Source of the DNA: Desulfurococcaceae archaeon MEX13E-LK6-19
GTDB lineage: Archaea; Thermoproteota; Thermoprotei_A; Sulfolobales; Desulfurococcaceae
Direction of reading: 5' to 3'
DNA length: 64,000 bases
NCBI GenBank assembly: GCA_029637525.1
Contig: CP072660.1
Coordinates: 1,637,612 to 1,701,611, forward strand
Shown: positions 53,897 to 63,169 of the stretch, piece by piece
Layout: every line of letters starts with the position of its first letter
Position numbering within the stretch: position 1 is the first letter of the stretch
Notes under the pieces: model-generated
Told to the model about the DNA's origin: nothing
The model's database searches: none
What the model saw: the letters and a program-made list of their open reading frames with translations, nothing else
Program-made: the position numbers and the translations under genes

Positions 53897-55177
53897 ATGG
53901 AAGAGTATATTGCAAAACATGAATTAGGTAAAACACGGAGTAGTGAATTAGAGAAGTTGCTCGAAGTAATGAAGTCGGCGTTCACTGTATTTAGGCACAT
54001 AAATCTAAAACCCAGCTACATGAGGAAAATCATGTCTTTCGATGATGGCGTAAAAAATGGTTTCATTTATGCTTATTACAGCAAGGATACTCCGGTATCT
54101 GTAATCCAGGTTGTTTTAAGAGAGTTATCGCTACGCACAACAGTGATCAAAACCTATGGCATAGCTAATGTTGCTACTCATCCACAACACCGTGGAAGAG
54201 GATATGCATCAAAACTGCTAAGCAGTATTCTACAGGAACCACATGAAGATTATTGTTTGGCGGCATTATTTACAGGATATGGTAGTCCTGCACATAGAAT
54301 TTATAGAAGACTTGGTTTCAAAGATATCGTGGTTTACAGCGATCGCGTATGTGTTCTTGATGATATTAACAAGCTTACATTACTTGGAAGAAATACAAAA
54401 GGTAGTACTAATGCTTCCATAAGGATCTTAGACAGAATTTATAGAAACCATATTTTGAAAAAATACTGTGGTAGTATAGCGAGGAAATACAAGTTCTGGA
54501 AAGGAGTAATAAAGTATAATCCATATGCAACGTGGTTTCTAAGTACTGAAAACGATAACCATATTATTGTCGATGATACAGAAAACGGCTACGCTGTATT
54601 ACATCCGATCAGAAAAAGTGTATTGACGGGACTAATTGATCCCTCAAAAGCCATTGTTACCGAGCTTGTTGCAAGCAATAAAGATTCTTTGAAAAATATT
54701 GTATCTCTAGTAGCCAGACAGGCATTATCAAATGGTATAAAAACGCTTGTATTTCGTACCCCTATAGAATACAGCGCTGTCATTAAGTATTGTATGGATG
54801 TAGGAACTGATGAAGTGTTCATGGTAAAGATAATTGATTACGAAAGATTCTTCAATAACATAGCATGGGCTTTGCAAAAGAACTATAGTGGTAAGCCATG
54901 CATAATAGGTGTATCGGTAGGTAATACGGGTTGTGTAGAACTATATTTATCTGAAAAAGGAGTTGAAATACTCCACAAAGATAATTGTTCAACAGATACA
55001 ATTATTACTGAAGAAGGTTTCCTGAGGATTTTGTTTGGAGCCTCTAGTGCTTATGAAGAATATTCTAGAGATAATGTATACATTAACGATACCAATATTA
55101 AAAACAAACTACGGCTAGTAGATAGAATTGTACGTAAAAAGAGCACCCACTATGTATCACTTATTGATAAGTGGTAG
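53897..55177 (+). CDS. GNAT N-acetyltransferase, Eis-like
   Basis: This protein has about 426 residues. The GNAT acetyl-CoA site is IANVATHPQHRGRGYASKLLSSIL (the 'V.p..RgrGyA..Ll' motif A), followed by HRIYRRLGFKDI (motif B). The rest resembles the long Eis-type acetyltransferases, which have a second GNAT-like and an SCP2-like domain (CIIGVSVGNTGCVELYLSEKGVEIL). Likely transfers acetyl groups to an amine; the substrate is unknown, and an amino sugar is possible from context. ATG 53897 follows GGAGGA by 7 bases; the open frame upstream to 53735 is not translated in this reading. The stop abuts the convergent peptidase stop. Confidence 0.82.
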   Translation: MEEYIAKHELGKTRSSELEKLLEVMKSAFTVFRHINLKPSYMRKIMSFDDGVKNGFIYAYYSKDTPVSVIQVVLRELSLRTTVIKTYGIANVATHPQHRGRGYASKLLSSILQEPHEDYCLAALFTGYGSPAHRIYRRLGFKDIVVYSDRVCVLDDINKLTLLGRNTKGSTNASIRILDRIYRNHILKKYCGSIARKYKFWKGVIKYNPYATWFLSTENDNHIIVDDTENGYAVLHPIRKSVLTGLIDPSKAIVTELVASNKDSLKNIVSLVARQALSNGIKTLVFRTPIEYSAVIKYCMDVGTDEVFMVKIIDYERFFNNIAWALQKNYSGKPCIIGVSVGNTGCVELYLSEKGVEILHKDNCSTDTIITEEGFLRILFGASSAYEEYSRDNVYINDTNIKNKLRLVDRIVRKKSTHYVSLIDKW

Positions 55178-56413
55178 CTAAACTACTTCTATAGATACAT
55201 CATAAAATCTATCGAGCGTATAAGGTCCTTTTTTCATTTCCTTAAGTTTTCTATTATACTCACATTCACTATCCAATAGTATCAACGCCATTCTACTTCT
55301 TTCCTGAGGAAGCTTAATTATGATTCCATCACTTCCTGCTTCATAATTAATCTTATGAAGTTCCAGAACTTCTTTCACTTCCTCAATTTCACTTCCTTTC
55401 ACAACATACTTACGTCCGTGCATACTGAAAACTTCCTTTTCCTCTCTTAAATGATCAGTTTTTGCATTAATAAATAGGTCTTCATTATTATACAAAACAT
55501 CAATTGATGTCATGACTGTATAGAAGTGTGCTATAACTCTTTCTTCAAATAGATAGTTATGAAGTCCAACACCCCATGTTTCAACAAGTACTTTAGGATA
55601 ACCTTCCAATGCCACGTGAGCACCAAGTATCGAAGGTAATGCAACAGGTTTCTCGCTTTCATCACCGCCCGTGAAATGCCTATATTTTATCGGCCAACCT
55701 GCGCCCATTAGTGACTTTAGTGTCGTAGCTATTGACTCCATTGCTATGTAAGATGCTTTATTCACAAGACTGTTCACCCACATATATGGTGCATCCGTCA
55801 GCGTTATCATGAAACCTAGTGTCCTAGAAGGCCATTGGGGTGGCGTATTCTCTCCTCCATAGAACTCATGTAGATCAATTATTAAGTGTGGGTCCTGTTC
55901 ATTTATTATTTTATGTAGTATTCTTGTCTCAGCTTGTGTAAGAAACATCCAGTCCCTATTTATATCATAACCAAGGCTGTTTGTCCGTGCATTACTACAG
56001 GTATTACTCCATAAAGGCTTATTGTCTAGTGCGGCGCAATTATCGTACTCTTCAAGACCCTCAGGATTAGCTGTTGGAATTATAGTCACTTTCACTTTTC
56101 TCAAATAGTCTCTGACACTAAAGTATGGATTAAACGGACTTCTTTTTTCAGACAAAATTAGTAACGATAATAATGCAGCATTGACTGGTGCAGGCTCATT
56201 TCCGTGAATACCAGCTATTACTAATAGCCTAGTCTCTCCCTCCCCGATCTCAACCGTATATATAGGCTTGCCTTTCATCGTATACCCAGCAATACTTACG
56301 TTAACACCCTTGTCCTTTAACACACTTATCACACGCCTAACCAGATCCATGGATGGCAGGGTATAGAATAGCTTCTTGAAGAGAGCGCGCGTACTCATAA
56401 ACACTATCCCCAT
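55178..56413 (-). CDS. M14-type zinc carboxypeptidase/deacylase
   Basis: This 411-residue protein has the M14 fold. VIAGIHGNEPAPVNAAL contains the HxxE zinc motif, and LIIDLHEFYGG supplies the third histidine. NPEGLEEYDN and INRDWMF resemble the substrate-Arg region, and HVALEGYPKVLVETWG carries the likely catalytic Glu. M14 members include carboxypeptidases and succinylglutamate-desuccinylase/aspartoacylase-like amidohydrolases. No signal peptide, so cytoplasmic, with removal of a terminal residue or an N-acyl group inferred. An in-frame ATG at 56398 (MSTRALFKK) is an alternative start behind GGGG. It is divergent from the ceramidase-like gene. Confidence 0.82.
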   Translation of the reverse strand: MGIVFMSTRALFKKLFYTLPSMDLVRRVISVLKDKGVNVSIAGYTMKGKPIYTVEIGEGETRLLVIAGIHGNEPAPVNAALLSLLILSEKRSPFNPYFSVRDYLRKVKVTIIPTANPEGLEEYDNCAALDNKPLWSNTCSNARTNSLGYDINRDWMFLTQAETRILHKIINEQDPHLIIDLHEFYGGENTPPQWPSRTLGFMITLTDAPYMWVNSLVNKASYIAMESIATTLKSLMGAGWPIKYRHFTGGDESEKPVALPSILGAHVALEGYPKVLVETWGVGLHNYLFEERVIAHFYTVMTSIDVLYNNEDLFINAKTDHLREEKEVFSMHGRKYVVKGSEIEEVKEVLELHKINYEAGSDGIIIKLPQERSRMALILLDSECEYNRKLKEMKKGPYTLDRFYDVSIEVV

Positions 56414-56563
56414 GCATTACTTGCTTTTCAATAGTATAGTTATTGATGCACTAATTTTACTAACGCATTACTAGACTCTAATTAAGTACTCCTTAATTTT
56501 TCTAGAATCCACACTACATAACTGGCGTCTATAGACTATGGAGATGTAAGGTGAAGAAGTAAT

Positions 56564-57922
56564 TTGGTAAACAACTATATTGCCGGCTTTGCAAAGACCG
56601 TGATAACCCCAGAGAAAAGCATGCCTATGGCAGGCTACATTAATAGAGAGCACCATGCAACAGGCAAACTTGACGATCTTTATGCACGTGTTCTTTACCT
56701 AGAATCCCCCCTAAAGGGCTCGGTACTAATAGTGTCCCTGGACTTGATAAGAATAGACAATGAATTATATAAAGAACTGAGAAACACTATTGCCACAAAG
56801 TATAACCTCAATCCTGATTCAATACACGTAGTTGCTACACATACACATTCGGGACCGGAAATAAGTCTGGAAGTCTGGAATACAAAGCCACTTAATCACA
56901 TTGAAAAAGAGCTTGTTAGAGAATACAGGAATTTTCTCTTAGAAAAAATTACCGAAACCGTAGGTACGGCTCTCAATAACCTGCACCCCGTAAAGATACA
57001 AGTTGGTTCAACACAAATAGAGGGTGTTGCCAGCAATAGAGTTGACCCCAATGGCCCTATAGATAACGAGACAGTAATCATTACCATCAAAGATAGCGAG
57101 GACAACATAAGGGCTATTGTGATAAACTATGCATGCCACCCAACGGTACTAGGTCCCCTAAATACACTATACTCCGGAGATTTAGCAGGAAAAGTATCTA
57201 AAATCATTGAAGACACATACAACTGTGTATGCCTATACCTCAATGGAGCTGCGGGTAATGTAAGTACCAGATTTACACGTAGAAGCCAAGACTATCATGA
57301 AGTAGAGAAATTCGCGTCACTAATAGTTAATAAAATAAAAGAGAAGCTCACACAAGGACTTGAAGAAATACCCGTGTCAACAATTACAACAACATGGCAT
57401 AAAGAGACTATAAAGCTCAGAAATCCACCTAGTGAAGAGGAGTTAAGACTTGCTGAAATGGAGTTAAAAAGAAGGCTTGAAGAGGCTCTGAAGAAGAACT
57501 ATAACGAAGCTGTATTGAGGGGCTTAAAAAGCGATTTAGCAGCAACACTGATATCTAAGGAAAGAAGGTGGTTTCTAGAGAAGAATAGATTCATTGAACT
57601 CGAGATAGCGTTGACTAGAATAGGCGATTATTTATCAATACTATTCTTCCCTGGCGAGGCGTTTATAGAATACCAGATTAGCGCGAAGCAATGCAGTACA
57701 ACCAAGTATACAGTTTTCGTAGGTTACGCCAACGGATATTGGGGTTACATACCATATAAGAAACATTCCCCAAAACTAGTCTCCTATGAGGAAGTAGTAT
57801 CAATGATTGATCCTAGTGAGTACCCTAAGATAGAAATGCTTATCAAAAAAGCATTGGGATGCGGGATCAAAGACTTGGCATTATCGTCAACACTAACTAA
57901 AACTAAAGTAAAGGAAGTCTAA
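56564..57922 (+). CDS. Neutral/alkaline ceramidase N-terminal domain-like hydrolase
   Basis: This 452-residue protein resembles the neutral ceramidase catalytic domain. Visible are AGFAKTVITPEKSMPMAGY (the 'dITP....MaGY' opening), VVATHTHSGPE (zinc-ligand motif THTHSGP), YACHPTVLG, and YLNGAAGNVSTR. The family hydrolyses N-acyl amide bonds of ceramides using zinc. Archaea lack ceramide, so the natural substrate is likely another N-acyl amine. No signal peptide is evident, unlike the secreted eukaryotic enzymes, and the C-terminal beta-domain is absent. The start is TTG 56564 with AGGTGA upstream. Its 3' end overlaps the convergent Gfo/Idh/MocA gene by 20 bases. Confidence 0.82.
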   Translation: MVNNYIAGFAKTVITPEKSMPMAGYINREHHATGKLDDLYARVLYLESPLKGSVLIVSLDLIRIDNELYKELRNTIATKYNLNPDSIHVVATHTHSGPEISLEVWNTKPLNHIEKELVREYRNFLLEKITETVGTALNNLHPVKIQVGSTQIEGVASNRVDPNGPIDNETVIITIKDSEDNIRAIVINYACHPTVLGPLNTLYSGDLAGKVSKIIEDTYNCVCLYLNGAAGNVSTRFTRRSQDYHEVEKFASLIVNKIKEKLTQGLEEIPVSTITTTWHKETIKLRNPPSEEELRLAEMELKRRLEEALKKNYNEAVLRGLKSDLAATLISKERRWFLEKNRFIELEIALTRIGDYLSILFFPGEAFIEYQISAKQCSTTKYTVFVGYANGYWGYIPYKKHSPKLVSYEEVVSMIDPSEYPKIEMLIKKALGCGIKDLALSSTLTKTKVKEV

Positions 57923-58880
57923 TAGATGTATTTTCTTTAGCTGATTTATACGCCGCCTCTATTATTTCCTGTACTTTAACACCATCAACAATACTTGTTA
58001 CAGGTCTTATGCCATTGACAATACAGTCTATGAAGTGGTCTAGCTGTTTCCTGTACATATCGAGGGGGTCAATAGTTATACTTGATTCCTCAACAATCTT
58101 ATCCTGAGACAACGATATAGTGTAGTTGCCAGACAAATATCCTTCACAAGTAATTCTTCCTTTCTCGGTAACAACTCCCCATTTCCTCCATCTATGCCCG
58201 CCACTCCAGCTCTGTATAAAAGATGATCTTGCCAATGAATGCTCCATTTCCACAATAATATTGTCCTCAATACTGATACCCTTTGTCAGTGTCCACATTC
58301 TCGCTGTTACACTCTTCGGTACCCCAGCCCACCAATAGTAAAGGTATATGATATGAACACCATTTTCGTTGAGCATACCGCCGCTAATGTTTCTATCAGT
58401 AACCCATTTCATTGGCGGTATTCTCCCTAGGGCGATATGCCATAGTAGTAGTGGTTTCCCTAGTTTTTCATCCATGATCTTTTTTATTTTCTCGTAAAAC
58501 GGGTGATAACGTAGACTAAAAGCTACCATGATCTTAGTAGTATCCCCAGTAACATTATACAATTTCAATGCATCATCGAGACTTGTTGCAACCGGTTTCT
58601 CTAGAAGGACGTAAAGCCCTTTCTTGTAAGCGTATATAGCTTGCTCAACATGATGTTTGGGAGGTGTAGCAATGATAACAGCGTCAAACCCGCCTTCATC
58701 AATCATTGCCTGATAGTCTTTATAAAGCCTCTTAACACCTTTCTTTTCAGCTTCCCTAAGTCTCTCTTCATCGATATCACAAACAGCTTCTACAACAACA
58801 TCGTTTCGCTCCTTCAATAAATCTAGGTGAATCGAGCCCATTTGGCCTACTCCAATAATCCCAAATCTAGGCTTTTCCAT
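57903..58880 (-). CDS. Gfo/Idh/MocA family oxidoreductase, copy 2
   Basis: This is a 325-residue oxidoreductase. GIIGVGQMGSIHLDL is the Rossmann motif, VLLEKPVATSLDD carries the catalytic EKP, and GGMLNENGVHIIYLYYW the conserved Asn/His region of the substrate domain. It likely oxidises or reduces a sugar or inositol derivative with NAD(P). The upstream genes of the operon (sugar-isomerase-like and TIM-barrel glycosidase-like) indicate carbohydrate metabolism. It is paralogous to the copy at 41842-42816. ATG 58880 is 14 bases downstream of the isomerase-like gene's stop. Confidence 0.88.
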   Translation of the reverse strand: MEKPRFGIIGVGQMGSIHLDLLKERNDVVVEAVCDIDEERLREAEKKGVKRLYKDYQAMIDEGGFDAVIIATPPKHHVEQAIYAYKKGLYVLLEKPVATSLDDALKLYNVTGDTTKIMVAFSLRYHPFYEKIKKIMDEKLGKPLLLWHIALGRIPPMKWVTDRNISGGMLNENGVHIIYLYYWWAGVPKSVTARMWTLTKGISIEDNIIVEMEHSLARSSFIQSWSGGHRWRKWGVVTEKGRITCEGYLSGNYTISLSQDKIVEESSITIDPLDMYRKQLDHFIDCIVNGIRPVTSIVDGVKVQEIIEAAYKSAKENTSIRLPLL

Positions 58881-58894
58881 TAATACTACCCCCG

Positions 58895-59704
58895 TTAACC
58901 AAAGATCTTCTTCAGGCTGGTGAAGGTGTCTTCAACAGCTTTGTAGGGATCACCGCGATATGGAGGTACCTCAGCCACTATGAATCCTTTGTAACCTATT
59001 TCCTCCAGCCTCTTCCGTACAACACTCCAGTTTATGTCTCCAAAGAGTGGTATGCCGAATCTCAGTTCCGCCATGTTAAATCCTTTTACGTGTACCTGGA
59101 GTATTCTTTTGCCAAGTACTTCTATCCAGTGTTCTGGCAGACTATGAGGAAGAGTATTTCCTACATCAAAGTACGCCCCAAATACCTCAGGGTCGAGATT
59201 GTCTAGGAGTTTCTTGAACTCAAGGGGGCCTGCAAACACTCTATTCCATACTTTTTCGAGACCTATTCTTACCCCGTAATCTCTCGCTATCTTTTCTGCT
59301 CTGGATAACGCCTTTACAGCTTTCTCGAAATGCTCCTCGTAACTCAACTCTGGTACACCGACACCCGGTACAACAAGTATTACCTTTGCGCCGACAATAC
59401 TGGCTGCCTTAGCTTCTGCTTCAACAACACGTAGAGCTTTCTCAACATCACTTTCCTTAACCCAATTGTATCTCCAGAATAACCCTGTAGCAATACTTGG
59501 TATCTCAAGTCCTAGACTACTGGCTTCCTCACTTATACGCCGCCATTTCTCGTCAAAACTGCTTGAACCAAAAACCTCGATATCATCTAGAGTTATAGCT
59601 GGCTCAAATCCATTGTATCCAGTTTTCGCCGCATGTTTCATAATATCTCTTATATCAAGAGACTTAGGATAACTCCATATATTTACTCCTAGTTTAAACC
59701 CCAT
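58895..59704 (-). CDS. Sugar phosphate isomerase/epimerase-like TIM barrel
   Basis: This 269-residue xylose-isomerase-like TIM barrel (AP endonuclease 2 superfamily) has LGVNIWSYPKSLDIRDIMKHAAKTGYNGFEP as its first strand/helix, RIGLEKVWN with a metal-ligand Glu, FGAYFDVGNTLPHS with Asp/Asn ligands, LQVHVKGF with His, and FIVAEVPPYRGDP with Glu. Metal-dependent isomerase or epimerase activity on a sugar is likely. ATG 59704 directly follows the TGA of the upstream gene (TGAATG), so the two are coupled. Substrate unknown. Confidence 0.86.
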   Translation of the reverse strand: MGFKLGVNIWSYPKSLDIRDIMKHAAKTGYNGFEPAITLDDIEVFGSSSFDEKWRRISEEASSLGLEIPSIATGLFWRYNWVKESDVEKALRVVEAEAKAASIVGAKVILVVPGVGVPELSYEEHFEKAVKALSRAEKIARDYGVRIGLEKVWNRVFAGPLEFKKLLDNLDPEVFGAYFDVGNTLPHSLPEHWIEVLGKRILQVHVKGFNMAELRFGIPLFGDINWSVVRKRLEEIGYKGFIVAEVPPYRGDPYKAVEDTFTSLKKIFG

Positions 59705-60940
59705 TCAACACACCCCCGTGAGTACGCACGATGCCTCACGTAAAATTGCACGCGGAGCCCATCCATAAGAATACAGGTAAACACCATCAACACTTGTTTT
59801 AATAGCAAGCCTTATGTCTCTAGCTAGAGTCTCGGGTGTTTGAGGAGGCCAAGCAGCTAGACCAGCAATAATCTTCACATGACCTGGAAGCATCTGCCTG
59901 GCTTTCATGATCTCATAGGGTATCCTATTGGGAGATTCACTAAATGGCTCAGTATAAAGCATTATCTTTGCAGAGTCAAGAAGCTTCCCAATAACACTAT
60001 AGCATTGCCCAACAAGCCAACTTCTCGATGGAGGAACCAGGTCTGCTGACAGCAACGTATTTTGCCTATAGGACTTCAGTGTATCCCTAACAATAGTAAC
60101 TATTTCAGCAATGCTTTCACATCTAAACTCTATCCATTTAGCCAGCATCTCATCGCCTAGTATATCATTGATGAAGCTCCAGTACCTTGATTCAACACAA
60201 TCAATATCATTACTCGTACAATACACGGAAGTTTTCTCGTGAACACTAATGGTGGCTTCAAGCAATTGTTTTATCTTGGAAGCAATTCTATTGAGGTCTA
60301 TCCCTTTCTTCTCAGCTTCTCTTCTACAGTCTTTACAGAAGCATGGAAGCTGTGAAAATAGTATGTATGGATCCTTAATTGTAGCAAGCGGGTGAGGAAA
60401 CCTTATGTAGTCTAGTTCAAGTTCGTCGAACTCGTAGTTCACACTAATATCCTCAACAATAAGACGAATGAGCTTCTTTATAAGAGGGTTATTTGGACAG
60501 ACAAAATATCGTTTATAGCCTGCAATACTCTCATAAACATCTTTAACACCATAATCAGGATTCGCCCTAACGATACTACCCCATCTAAGCATAGGTAACC
60601 AGAAAACACAACGAATACCCTGTGCACGACTCCTCTCAGAAAACTCCTTAACAACATCATATCCTACATCACGGCTTCGACGTGGTCTCAGCTCCTCAGG
60701 TAGTTCCGTATAGCGTCGCTCATCAAGATCCCAGTATACTGTTGCTTCTTCAGAGACAAACGTTTTCCTCACAGGGTTCCTGTAGATAACACTTGTACCG
60801 GGGTAGGCTTGTTTTTCCTCAACATATCTAATGGCCATACTGACACTATTGAATCCAAGATTCTTTACATCACTAAGAAACTCGTCAACACCTATGTTAG
60901 CTATATCCCAGGGATGAACCCATATACCCTTGATAAACAA
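59705..60940 (-). CDS. Putative glycosidase-like TIM barrel protein
   Basis: This 411-residue cytoplasmic protein with a TIM-barrel glycosidase look opens with FIKGIWVHPWDIANIGVDEFLSDVKNLGFNSV. It has FDELELDYIRFPH, comparable to 'DGIHLDYIRY' of the fusion at 50611, where the first Asp/Glu pair would sit at the barrel end. A CFCKDCRREAEKKGI segment with CxxC is reminiscent of bacterial GHL-type hypothetical glycosidases. No signal peptide, so intracellular substrate. The exact family is not certain. It is the first gene of the operon with the isomerase-like and Gfo/Idh/MocA genes; dyads are upstream. Confidence 0.7.
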   Translation of the reverse strand: MFIKGIWVHPWDIANIGVDEFLSDVKNLGFNSVSMAIRYVEEKQAYPGTSVIYRNPVRKTFVSEEATVYWDLDERRYTELPEELRPRRSRDVGYDVVKEFSERSRAQGIRCVFWLPMLRWGSIVRANPDYGVKDVYESIAGYKRYFVCPNNPLIKKLIRLIVEDISVNYEFDELELDYIRFPHPLATIKDPYILFSQLPCFCKDCRREAEKKGIDLNRIASKIKQLLEATISVHEKTSVYCTSNDIDCVESRYWSFINDILGDEMLAKWIEFRCESIAEIVTIVRDTLKSYRQNTLLSADLVPPSRSWLVGQCYSVIGKLLDSAKIMLYTEPFSESPNRIPYEIMKARQMLPGHVKIIAGLAAWPPQTPETLARDIRLAIKTSVDGVYLYSYGWAPRAILREASCVLTGVC

Positions 60941-61002
60941 TTTCGAGTTACACCCTCGTTAAACCAAAGTCTAGTCAAAATTGTTAGGGAGACAAAGATA
61001 TT

Positions 61003-61036
61003 ATTACATATGTAATTACAGGGTTGTAACGGTTAC
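61003..61036. promoter_or_regulatory. Cluster of dyads upstream of glycosidase-like operon
   Basis: ATTACATATGTAAT (61003-61016), overlapping TGTAATTACA (61011-61020), and GTAAC-G-GTTAC (61026-61036) lie about 60-100 bases before the 60940 start. Three dyads sharing TGTAA/GTAAC elements suggest an operator for a sugar-responsive regulator, or tandem sites. Confidence 0.4.
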
Positions 61037-61047
61037 TAAAAATATCA

Positions 61048-61788
61048 TTACAACAACTTTATCCTACTCCTATATTTCTCGTACAAAGCCCTATTGTATT
61101 CATCAGCACCCGGTAAATGCGAGCTAATCCAGACCGGTGGCTCCACACCCTTCTCAACAAGTTTTCTTATGGTCTCAGCCACGATGCTATTAACTATGAA
61201 TGTATTGAGTATAGTTGATACCGGTGCTACACGCGTACTAAATCCCTCGACTTCTAGTACAGCATCACCACGTGGTACATGGTTATCTATAACAACATCA
61301 ACAACTTCATAAAGCCTCTTACCAAACTTGTTCTTCGGCTCAAGTTGCGAAGAGTATTTCACCGAGGTAATGCCTATTGTTTTGGCACCCATTTCACTAG
61401 ATTTTATAGCTGCTTCAACAGGAAATTGGTTTACACCACTTGTTGAAACAACTATTACTACATCACCAGCAGAAACACCGTGATGCTTTAACAGTATTTC
61501 AGCATAGCCTACGATATGCTCCATTGCTGTTGATTTTAGACTACCATGATGGACCGTAATATCGTTATCAAGTATAGGATCAATAGCTGCTAAACCTCCA
61601 GCTCTGTAAAACATTTCCTCACCAACCATAGCAGAATGTCCTGCCCCAACAACATGTATTATCTTGTCATTCTCCAAAGCCTCGGCTACAACAGTTGACG
61701 CTTTATCTATATTCTCCTGTTCGTCTCTAAGAACTTGAGTCAATAATTCTACAACAATATCATAGTATTTCTTAACGAGGCTAACCAT
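61048..61788 (-). CDS. SIS-domain phosphosugar-binding protein (UPF0309-like)
   Basis: This 246-residue protein has a SIS (sugar isomerase) domain. IIHVVGAGHSAMVGEEMFYRAGGL is the phosphosugar-binding loop, and GDVVIVVSTSGVNQFPVEAA and AKTIGITSVKYSSQLEPKN are the later conserved SIS strands. The full-length pattern fits the UPF0309 group, related to MurQ-type N-acetylmuramic acid 6-phosphate enzymes. It likely binds or isomerises an N-acetylhexosamine 6-phosphate. ATG 61788 has GGGTG 7 bases upstream. It is divergent from nagA. Confidence 0.85.
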   Translation of the reverse strand: MVSLVKKYYDIVVELLTQVLRDEQENIDKASTVVAEALENDKIIHVVGAGHSAMVGEEMFYRAGGLAAIDPILDNDITVHHGSLKSTAMEHIVGYAEILLKHHGVSAGDVVIVVSTSGVNQFPVEAAIKSSEMGAKTIGITSVKYSSQLEPKNKFGKRLYEVVDVVIDNHVPRGDAVLEVEGFSTRVAPVSTILNTFIVNSIVAETIRKLVEKGVEPPVWISSHLPGADEYNRALYEKYRSRIKLL

Positions 61789-61820
61789 TATATACGCACC
61801 CAGAAAAATCTTTGAGTCTC

Positions 61821-61864
61821 TAACTAGACTTCATCAAACCAATTTGATAAATAGTGTCTAGTTA
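61821..61864. promoter_or_regulatory. Nested inverted repeats in SIS/nagA divergent promoter
   Basis: Outer arms are TAACTAGAC (61821-61829) and GTCTAGTTA (61856-61864). Inner arms are ATCAAA (61833-61838) and TTTGAT (61843-61848), roughly concentric. This is a candidate operator in the gap between the SIS gene and nagA. Confidence 0.45.
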
Positions 61865-61969
61865 TACGTTATCCTTATGTATAAACGTTACTTACGAGGT
61901 TCTAAAATATGGTTATATCCATAGGCAAAATGCGGAGGACGAGATTACACTCATAGAGGATACCATACC

Positions 61970-63139
61970 TTGCCCGGCGAATTATTGATAAGACATGCAA
62001 GGATCTATACCCCTCTAACAATAATAGATAATGGATTCATATACATCAAGGAAGGCATAATTAAGGACGTTGGCAGCGAGCCATGTCCCATAAAATGCTC
62101 GAATATTATAAACGCCGAAGACCTTATTGTAGCCCCTGGCTTTATAGATACACATATTCATGGATACAAAGGCTATGATTCTAATGACTGTAAACCAGAG
62201 AGTTTTCTCGAAATCTCAAAACTCATTACAAGACACGGCGTAACCGCGTTTATCCCATCAACTGTCACGGCATCACATGAAACACTTTTGGAGGCGTCAA
62301 AAGCGGTTTACGAAGCAATAAAATCATGGAATGGCGGAGGAGCTAGAATACTTGGTCTACATCTTGAAGGACCCTACATTAGTAAAGAGAAAAGAGGTGC
62401 CCAAAACCCAGAATACATTAGACCAGCTTCAAGACAAGAACTCAGAGAATACATCAAAGCCTCAAATAACCATATCAGACAGATCACTGTAGCACCGGAA
62501 GCTCCTGGTGTAATTGATCTCATACCCTATGCTGTTGAAAACGAGATAACAGTTTCTATTGGTCACACGAATGCGTCCTACGAGGAAACCAGGAAAGCTA
62601 TTGAAGCCGGGGCATCCAAGGCAACCCATTTATACAATGCAATGAAGTCTATCCATCACCGTGAACCAGGTCCTATCATAGCCCTGTTAGAAAACCCTGG
62701 TGTCTACATAGAATTAATTACAGATTTTATTCATGTAAGCAAGCCTATGGTGAAGTTTACCATTGACTACGCAGGCTATGAACGCATAGTATTGATTACA
62801 GATGCTATAAGCGCGACAATGCTCCCTGATGGAAAATACAGTCTAGGGGGACTCGATGTAATAGTCGAAAAAGGCGTCCCAAGGCTTGCTTCAACACATG
62901 CACTCGCCGGTAGTACTCTTACAATGGATAAAGCCGTTAGAAACGTGTATAGCCTTGGCTACAGTCTCCAACAAGTACTATCAATGGCTACCTTGAATCC
63001 GGCTAAGTCAATCCATGCTATATACAGGGAGAAGATCGGTTTGATCAAACCAGGATTCAAGGCAGATATTGTTTTCCTCGATGAAAACCTCGAAGTAGTC
63101 AAGACCATGGTTGAAGGAGAACTTGTTTACGAAAAATAG
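61970..63139 (+). CDS. nagA: N-acetylglucosamine-6-phosphate deacetylase
   Basis: This 389-residue amidohydrolase converts N-acetylglucosamine 6-phosphate to glucosamine 6-phosphate and acetate. All active-site motifs are present: DTHIHG (H62, H64), HLEGPYIS (Glu 133), SIGHTNA (H199), THLYNAM (H220) and ITDAIS (catalytic Asp 278), with the C-terminal 'NPAKSIH' and KADIVFLD of the amidohydrolase superfamily. Length and motif spacing match bacterial NagA. Cytoplasmic. The start is TTG 61970 with GAGGAT 8 bases upstream. It is 30 bases before the GlmS-like gene, forming an operon, and downstream of a divergent promoter with nested dyads. Confidence 0.95.
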   Translation: MPGELLIRHARIYTPLTIIDNGFIYIKEGIIKDVGSEPCPIKCSNIINAEDLIVAPGFIDTHIHGYKGYDSNDCKPESFLEISKLITRHGVTAFIPSTVTASHETLLEASKAVYEAIKSWNGGGARILGLHLEGPYISKEKRGAQNPEYIRPASRQELREYIKASNNHIRQITVAPEAPGVIDLIPYAVENEITVSIGHTNASYEETRKAIEAGASKATHLYNAMKSIHHREPGPIIALLENPGVYIELITDFIHVSKPMVKFTIDYAGYERIVLITDAISATMLPDGKYSLGGLDVIVEKGVPRLASTHALAGSTLTMDKAVRNVYSLGYSLQQVLSMATLNPAKSIHAIYREKIGLIKPGFKADIVFLDENLEVVKTMVEGELVYEK

Positions 63140-63169
63140 TTCGTTGAACACCCCAGGTGAGGTGATATA

